Source of the DNA: CAYUJH01 sp964394585
GTDB lineage: Bacteria; Bacteroidota; Bacteroidia; Cytophagales; Flammeovirgaceae
Assembly: GCA_964394585.1 (NCBI GenBank)
Contig: CAYMYI010000144.1
Coordinates: 1 to 9,228 of the forward strand
Direction: 5' to 3'
DNA: 9,228 bases
Under the pieces are notes generated by a model. The model did not search any database and was not told where the DNA came from. It worked only from the letters and a program-made list of their open reading frames with translations. Positions 7,301 through 9,228 of this stretch are shown here, piece by piece. A program made the translations under genes and the position numbers. Position 1 is the stretch's first letter. Each line of letters opens with the position of its first letter.

Positions 7301-7561
7301 CATCCATTCCATTCCGCCACTGGTCGATTTCCACAAACCGCCAGAAGCAGTCCCCGCGTAGATAATATCGGGATTTTCATACACGGCATCAATTGCCGTA
7401 ACGCGTCCACTCATCCCGGCCGGGCCAATGCTGCGCGCTTTCATTTCTTTTAATAAATCAAGGTCGATAAAAAGGCCTTCATTCGATCTTTGCGCCCAAG
7501 CACTCTGTGTAAAGAGCGCCAACCACAAAAACAAAATGGAGAAAAAATGTAGTTGTTTCAT
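4310..7561 (-). CDS. Secreted Asp-box (VPS10/sortilin-like, BNR-repeat) protein
   Basis: This 1083-residue exported protein has a signal peptide ending AWA before Gln24. Residues about 40-730 form a beta-propeller region with eleven Asp-box motifs (S/T-x-D/N-x-G-x-x-W/F) at about 79, 133, 184, 242, 292, 338, 382, 522, 591, 646 and 690; SLNGGKTW and TTDGGKTW are textbook examples. Such repeats occur in sortilin/VPS10, sialidases and xyloglucanases, and databases often name this group glycosyl hydrolase, but no catalytic residues can be assigned, so a hydrolase role is unproven. A Lys/Glu-rich insert at 797-822 precedes an Ig-like FlgD-type module at about 823-903 (VLNANGNVVRTM, GLNRIQWDM, PGTYQVKYTY). 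A helical, partly charged tail runs to the end. No type IX sorting domain is seen, so the location is periplasmic or surface by unknown means. The gene is transcribed alone, divergently from the transketolase gene. Confidence 0.88.
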   Translation of the reverse strand: MKQLHFFSILFLWLALFTQSAWAQRSNEGLFIDLDLLKEMKARSIGPAGMSGRVTAIDAVYENPDIIYAGTASGGLWKSTSGGMEWMPIFDTLQVASIGSISIYQKNPDIIWVGTGEGNPRNSQTNGYGVYRSLNGGKTWEYMGLGDTRNIHRIIVHPENPEVVFVGAQGPAWGDTEWRGVFKTTDGGKTWNKILYRNNRTGVGDMVMDPTNPNKLIVGMWEFRRWPWKFKSGGEGSGMFVTHDGGATWEQRTEKDGLPKGDLGRMGLAISNSSPHVVYALIESKQNALYRSEEGGFTWEKISDKDDIGNRPFYYADIFIDTQNENRVFTLYSLVGMSEDGGKTFETLLPYSGVHPDHHAWWQHPTQPNLIYEGNDGGMNISRDRGKSWRFIPNLPLAQFYHINYDMDIPYNVMGGMQDNGSWVGPAYVWKSGGIRNDLWQEVAFGDGFDVIPDSSDMENTIYAMSQGGYLQRINKKTGYRKLIVPVHPEGTRLRFNWNAAFAHDRFDKTTIYYGSQFVHKSTNRGETWEVISPDLTTNDTLKQREMMETGGLTYDVTQAENHTTILAIEQSPLNKDVLWVGTDDGNLQVTTDGGKTWNNVVKRLSGLPAGSWIPQIVASTYNEGEAFVVANDYRRHNYEPYVYHTADFGKSWKRLTTSQQVWGHTHAIAQDPIEPNLLFLGAEDGLYLSFNGGKDWEKWTHGFPTVPTVDLKIHPREHDLVIGTFGRAAYILDDIRPLRAIAKQGASLLGKDFVAFEPPTAYQAEYLQAAGMRFAADAEFTGENRPYGAMLSFYVKKDGTEKENGKEETTEKEGNKKKGQKVKIEVLNANGNVVRTMTHKPKSGLNRIQWDMQATGVRYPGSRKPKPDADEPGNGPWVLPGTYQVKYTYGEVTQTVSLNIEADPRMEMSEADMKAHYDLVQGFLQKVAVVTKATDQIAEARETLAMVKKLMDNASEEQPQADEAEEPQTEENPMKTLKELHKKTEKRLTEIREMILSKEKVQGIYRDPTIVSARIGSARGLISTRGSVNQNQQNLVNQVVEEMKTALDEVNGFFTEDWPTYLKAVEEAKVMEFKTYEPLKVE

Positions 7562-7580
7562 AAATATTTTATGGTTTATA

Positions 7581-7612
7581 TAAACATAAGTTTTGTTGTA
7601 ATATGCCCCGAA
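7581..7612 (-). promoter_or_regulatory. Weak candidate promoter for the Asp-box gene
   Basis: On the - strand, TATGTTTA (7588 down to 7581) matches TAnnTTTG except for the last base. TTC (7612-7610) lies 21 nt upstream as a partial -33 box. The leader to the ATG at 7561 would be very short, about 15 nt. The -33 box touches the edge of the dyad at 7612-7628. Confidence 0.35.
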
Positions 7613-7628
7613 TGTACAGAGGGTACAT
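7612..7628. promoter_or_regulatory. Inverted repeat, possible operator
   Basis: ATGTAC (7612-7617) and GTACAT (7623-7628) form a perfect 6-bp dyad with a 5-nt spacer. It sits in the 262-nt divergent region between the Asp-box and transketolase genes, directly next to the -33 position of the candidate - strand promoter. The symmetry and size fit a dimeric regulator site, but no regulator is encoded nearby. The remainder of 7562-7823 holds only AT-rich sequence and the two candidate promoters; I see no gene there. Confidence 0.4.
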
Positions 7629-7753
7629 ACATTTTACAACTTAGGGTAAGTTAGCAAACCCTCGCTACTTCTCTTGTTTAGAAAGTGTTACTTCTGCCAA
7701 TAGAAAAGTAGAGTGCATTGGCGCAGAAACTGTAGAGTTCGTTCCTTTTCTGT

Positions 7754-7761
7754 TAGTTTTG
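7754..7761 (+). promoter_or_regulatory. Candidate -7 box of the transketolase promoter
   Basis: TAGTTTTG is a perfect match to the Bacteroidota -7 consensus TAnnTTTG. The -33 region is weak: CTG at 7730-7732, 21 nt upstream, is the best match to TTG. Transcription from here would start near 7768, giving a leader of about 55 nt before the ATG at 7824. This also argues against translation from the upstream GTG at 7713. Confidence 0.45.
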
Positions 7762-7823
7762 TAAAAGCGTTGCATACGCTTTACCTTTTCAATTTATTAG
7801 AACTGATTTTTAATTTTTTAGCC

Positions 7824-8666
7824 ATGGCTGATATTCAAGAACTTGAGCGCATTGCCTCGCAAGTGCGCCGCGACGTAATCCGGATGGTACACGGTGCCGG
7901 AAATGGACACCCAGGAGGGGCTTTAGGATGCGCTGACCTCTTCACCTTATTGTATTTTAAAGTGATGAAACACGACCCCAATTTTAATATGGATGGGGTT
8001 GGCGAAGATATTTTCTTTCTGTCTAACGGGCACATTTCCGCAGTTTGGTATAGTGTATTGGCTCGTTCAGGCTATTTTTCCACCGAAGAACTTGCCACAC
8101 ACCGCAAAATTGACTCTCGCTTGCAGGGGCATCCCACACCATATGAGCACCTTCCGGGGGTTCGCATGGCGTCCGGATCGCTAGGGCAAGGACTTTCGGT
8201 AGCAATTGGTGCAGCGCTCAGTAAAAAACTCAGCAACGACGACCGCAAAGTGTACGTCCTCATGGGCGATGGCGAACAACAAGAAGGTCAAATTTGGGAG
8301 GCAGCTATGTTTGCCACCCACCAAAAAGTGGATAACCTAATCGCATTCATCGACTACAACGGGCAGCAAATTGATGGCCCTACCGAAGAAGTGATGTCGG
8401 TAAAAGGTATCGGAGAGCGCTATGCTTCGTTTGGTTGGGAAGTGCTTACCTGCAATGGCAACGATATGAACGAGTTGGATGCTACGGTAGCAAAAGCCCA
8501 AAGTTTATGTGGGCAAAGTAAACCAGTACTTATTGTGATGCATACAGAAATGGGCTACCCCATCGATTTTATGGTGGGCACCCACAAATGGCACGGCGTA
8601 GCGCCAAACGACGAGGAAGCCACACGCGCCCTTGCCCAACTTGAAGAAACTCTTGGAGATTACTAA
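7824..8666 (+). CDS. Transketolase, N-terminal (TPP-binding) subunit
   Basis: This 280-residue protein covers only the first (pyrophosphate-binding) domain of transketolase; split enzymes of this type pair it with a separate C-terminal subunit. Transketolase moves two-carbon units between sugar phosphates in the non-oxidative pentose phosphate pathway. Visible motifs are GNGHPGG with His29 (26-32), SNGH with His70, QGHP with His103, MASGSLGQG (115-123), the thiamine-diphosphate/Mg motif starting GDGEQQEGQIWEA (148-160) with Asp149 and ending at Asn179 in DYNG, and GTHKWHG with His257. The ATG at 7824 is chosen because the family starts just before this point. An in-frame GTG at 7713 would add 37 residues without family resemblance and lies upstream of the likely transcription start. 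The C-terminal half is not downstream: a terminator follows and the next gene is on the other strand. A partner elsewhere is needed for activity. Confidence 0.92.
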   Translation: MADIQELERIASQVRRDVIRMVHGAGNGHPGGALGCADLFTLLYFKVMKHDPNFNMDGVGEDIFFLSNGHISAVWYSVLARSGYFSTEELATHRKIDSRLQGHPTPYEHLPGVRMASGSLGQGLSVAIGAALSKKLSNDDRKVYVLMGDGEQQEGQIWEAAMFATHQKVDNLIAFIDYNGQQIDGPTEEVMSVKGIGERYASFGWEVLTCNGNDMNELDATVAKAQSLCGQSKPVLIVMHTEMGYPIDFMVGTHKWHGVAPNDEEATRALAQLEETLGDY

Positions 8667-8689
8667 GCGTATCAGTCCATTCCAAAAAG

Positions 8690-8726
8690 AAAGCGATATT
8701 CGATGCAGAGTGTCGCTTTTTTCTTT
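8690..8726 (+). terminator. Rho-independent terminator after the transketolase subunit
   Basis: AAAGCGA (8690-8696) pairs with TCGCTTT (8713-8719). The stem continues inward through a T-G wobble and ATTC/GAGT to a 6-nt loop at 8702-8707, about 12 bp in all. It is followed by TTTTCTTTTT, starting 24 nt after the stop codon. Confidence 0.88.
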
Positions 8727-8728
8727 TT

Positions 8729-8764
8729 GAAAAAAAGGCAGTTCTACCCATTAAGAATTGCCTT
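8729..8764 (-). terminator. Rho-independent terminator of the type IX cargo gene
   Basis: AAGGCAGTTCT (8735-8745) pairs with AGAATTGCCTT (8754-8764) over 11 positions with one wobble. Read on the - strand the hairpin is followed by seven T including stem-flanking bases, so it ends the leftward transcript whose stop codon is at 8791-8793. It abuts the terminator of the opposing gene. Confidence 0.82.
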
Positions 8765-8790
8765 CTAATTTTATCAGAAACGGTATGGTG

Positions 8791-9228
8791 TTAACGCTTC
8801 TCTATCTTACGCAATACATGCCCTTGTTCGGTCTGGATTTCGAGCAGATACATCCCACTAGGCAACCCTTCTACATTTAGCAAAATATGGTCTGCACGCT
8901 CATAGAAGGTATTGAGTACCTGTTTCCCGTCTGCGGTTCTTAGCGTAAGGTTGATTTCTCGTTGCACAGAAGGGAAGGCAACCTTGAGTTGGTAAGCCGT
9001 AGGGTTTGGATAAACGTGTAGCGTACCTTCTTCAAAATCGTTGGGCAATGCGGTAATAGTCATCACTTTTGGTGTAGAATAGCGCTGGCATCCTCCCGAG
9101 GTCTGTACCAATGCCTGATAGCTGCCAGATCGGTCAATCGTTAGGCTGAACCCGGTGGCACCTTCAATCAGTTCTCCATCTCTAAACCATGCAATTTGAG
9201 CTACGTTCCCGGTAGCTACCGCTTCCAA
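8791..9228 (-). CDS. Type IX secreted protein, C-terminus with sorting domain (partial)
   Basis: The final 145 codons of a larger gene are inside the window; the 5' end lies beyond the right edge and no true start is present. The last 75 or so residues form a type A sorting domain of the type IX secretion system: it opens with VYPNPT, has alternating strands (QLKVAF, INLTLRTADGKQVL), continues with LPSGMYLLEI, and ends with the basic VLRKIEKR. From family knowledge this domain directs the protein across the outer membrane through the PorU/SprA machinery and is removed or linked to the surface. The preceding segment (WFRDGELIEGATG, then SGSYQALVQTSGGCQRYS) resembles an Ig-like/PKD-like module common in such cargo. 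The function of the main body cannot be known from here. It has its own terminator and converges with the transketolase gene. Confidence 0.85.
   Translation of the reverse strand: MEAVATGNVAQIAWFRDGELIEGATGFSLTIDRSGSYQALVQTSGGCQRYSTPKVMTITALPNDFEEGTLHVYPNPTAYQLKVAFPSVQREINLTLRTADGKQVLNTFYERADHILLNVEGLPSGMYLLEIQTEQGHVLRKIEKR

Noticed and set aside
7713..7823. In-frame GTG extension of the transketolase subunit by 37 codons
   Set aside because: The added residues do not resemble the family, a perfect -7 box lies inside the extension, and the ATG at 7824 gives the usual N-terminus.
9226..9228. TTG at the right edge as the start of the type IX cargo gene
   Set aside because: It is simply the first complete codon in the window; the reading frame stays open and such cargo proteins need an N-terminal signal peptide, which is missing here.
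1..9228. Defence, CRISPR, toxin-antitoxin, prophage or biosynthetic cluster
   Set aside because: No repeat-spacer arrays, integrases, toxin pairs or cluster enzymes are visible; the gene set reads as scattered single-gene units.

Overview
The window looks like ordinary chromosomal DNA from a Bacteroidota bacterium, most likely of the Cytophagia type. The evidence is a type IX secretion sorting domain, a Bacteroidota-style response-regulator tail, little Shine-Dalgarno signal before the starts, TAnnTTTG-like promoter elements, a split transketolase and an Asp-box (VPS10/sortilin-like) exported protein. The genus cannot be fixed by eye.

Layout from left to right: the last codons of an OmpR-type response regulator (+) with a terminator; a leader with three consecutive hairpins; a fatty acid 2-hydroxylase-like membrane enzyme (+); a terminator and promoter; an M20 metallodipeptidase (+); a bidirectional terminator; a small outer-membrane beta-barrel protein (-); a divergent DUF72 protein (+); a 124-bp palindromic, MITE-like repeat between convergent genes; a 1083-residue secreted Asp-box protein (-); a divergent intergenic region with a dyad; the N-terminal subunit of a split transketolase (+); two back-to-back terminators; and the C-terminal end of a type IX-secreted protein (-) cut by the right edge.

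The genes do not form an obvious pathway. Nearly every one appears to be a single-gene transcription unit with its own terminator or convergent neighbour, so position gives little functional linkage. Three products are exported (the barrel, the Asp-box protein and the type IX cargo), one is an inner-membrane lipid-modifying enzyme, and the M20 peptidase and transketolase are cytoplasmic metabolic enzymes. I see no phage, CRISPR, toxin-antitoxin or defence locus and no convincing undescribed multi-gene system. The points most worth following are the palindromic repeat at 4160-4283, the orphan transketolase half, the structured leader at 182-250, the dyad at 7612-7628, and the charged low-complexity segments in two exported proteins.
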